From Hyphomicrobiales bacterium (GTDB lineage: Bacteria; Pseudomonadota; Alphaproteobacteria; Rhizobiales; Beijerinckiaceae), in assembly GCA_900299065.1 (NCBI GenBank), contig OMIJ01000130.1:1-6111 (forward strand): a DNA stretch of 6,111 nucleotides. The letters are read 5' to 3'. Made by a program: the position numbers and the translations under genes. Shown one piece after another: positions 5,488 to 6,111 of this stretch. The notes beneath the pieces are model-generated. The model did no database searches. It saw only the letters and a program-made list of their open reading frames with translations, and was not told where the DNA came from. The stretch's first letter is position 1; each line of letters opens with the position of its first letter.

Positions 5488-6111
5488 ATGAACAGGCCTG
5501 ATTTTAAAACACCATGGGTCATTTTGGCAGCTGGATTTCTGATCCTGTTTGTTGGCGGGGGCGCCCGATTTGCCATTGGCCTGACCCTGAAACCTCTGGT
5601 CGAGGAATTTGACTGGCCACGCAGCCAGATCGGCTTGATTGTAGGCGTCTTTCAGGCTGTTTCTGCGCTGGCCATGTTTCTGGCAGGACGTCTGATGGAC
5701 CGTCATAGCCATCGCCTCATTCTGGGTCTGGGCGTGCTTGTCAGTGCGATTGGGGTAGGCGGGATGAGCCTGATCTCTCAGCCCTGGCAGGCCATAATGA
5801 TGTTCGGTATCTTGTTTGGCATGGGCAATGGCATTGCCTCATCCACTAGCATGGGCGTGATGCTGACCAGAGCTTTTCCAGTGCGCACGGGCATGGCCAA
5901 TGGCTTTGTCACCTCCGGTTCCAGCATGGGCCAATTGGTGATGATTGCCATTCTGGCCGCCTTTCTGGCTCAGATTGGCTGGCGCAATGTCTATGTCTGG
6001 TTGGGCCTATTGCATATTGTCATGTTGCCTGTGCTGATTGCAGGTATCCCCGATGGGCGGCGCACAGCCGAACAAACCAGAGCAGAGCCTTTGCAAGGAT
6101 TAAGTCTGACG
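5488..6111 (+). CDS. MFS transporter, N-terminal half, 3' truncated by the window edge
   Basis: An open frame starts at the ATG at 5488 with GAGAGGGG (5473-5480) seven bases upstream, and runs to the end of the window without a stop. The 208 visible residues hold six hydrophobic helices (about residues 10-31, 47-67, 77-96, 100-123, 136-162 and 168-188) followed by the start of a hydrophilic central loop, the first half of a 12-helix MFS permease. AGRLMDRHSHR (66-76) is motif A between helices 2 and 3. The segments EEFDWPRSQIG (39-49) and GWRNVYVWLG (164-173) resemble monocarboxylate or oxalate/formate-type MFS permeases, so an organic anion is a reasonable but unproved substrate. It is not a close copy of the transporter at 1050-2249. 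It diverges from aroQ across 152 bases and is probably regulated separately. Confidence 0.88.
   Translation, partial: MNRPDFKTPWVILAAGFLILFVGGGARFAIGLTLKPLVEEFDWPRSQIGLIVGVFQAVSALAMFLAGRLMDRHSHRLILGLGVLVSAIGVGGMSLISQPWQAIMMFGILFGMGNGIASSTSMGVMLTRAFPVRTGMANGFVTSGSSMGQLVMIAILAAFLAQIGWRNVYVWLGLLHIVMLPVLIAGIPDGRRTAEQTRAEPLQGLSLT

Noticed and set aside
5150..5491. 113-residue plus-strand frame over the aroQ start and spacer
   Set aside because: It overlaps the conserved aroQ N-terminus in antisense and ends at the MFS start; no homology or ribosome binding site is apparent.

Overview
The window looks like a chromosomal stretch of an alphaproteobacterium, possibly Hyphomicrobiales (Rhizobiales). 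The basis is the gene order aroQ-accB-accC on one strand, the style of the protein sequences, and a moderate GC content (mid-50s percent by eye). The taxonomic call is an inference. Most of the content is ordinary housekeeping or transport, and I see no mobile element, CRISPR array or obviously new system.

Left part (1-2249, + strand). Three closely packed genes probably form one transcription unit. They are the C-terminal half of a zinc-type medium-chain dehydrogenase (cut by the window edge), a 149-residue protein I do not recognise that carries a Cys-Ser-Cys-Cys cluster, and a complete 12-helix MFS transporter. The first junction leaves one base between stop and start. The second leaves 17 bases that hold a strong ribosome binding site.

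Middle (2250-2919). A tRNA-Asn(GTT) gene on the minus strand and a tRNA-Cys(GCA) gene on the plus strand diverge from a 158-base spacer with candidate promoters and a small palindrome. Both encode their CCA ends. Downstream of tRNA-Cys is a 317-base gene-free spacer with one imperfect hairpin.

Right part (2920-5335, - strand). aroQ, accB and accC are transcribed in that order with gaps of about 20 bases. AccB (biotin carrier) and AccC (biotin carboxylase) form the biotin half of acetyl-CoA carboxylase, which makes malonyl-CoA for fatty acid synthesis. AroQ performs the third step of the shikimate pathway. All the key catalytic residues I checked are present. AccB has an unusual basic Lys/Ala/Pro-rich N-terminal extension.

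Right edge (5488-6111, + strand). A second, unrelated MFS transporter diverges from aroQ and runs off the window. The 152-base divergent spacer holds a repeated 9-mer and an imperfect dyad that may be regulatory.
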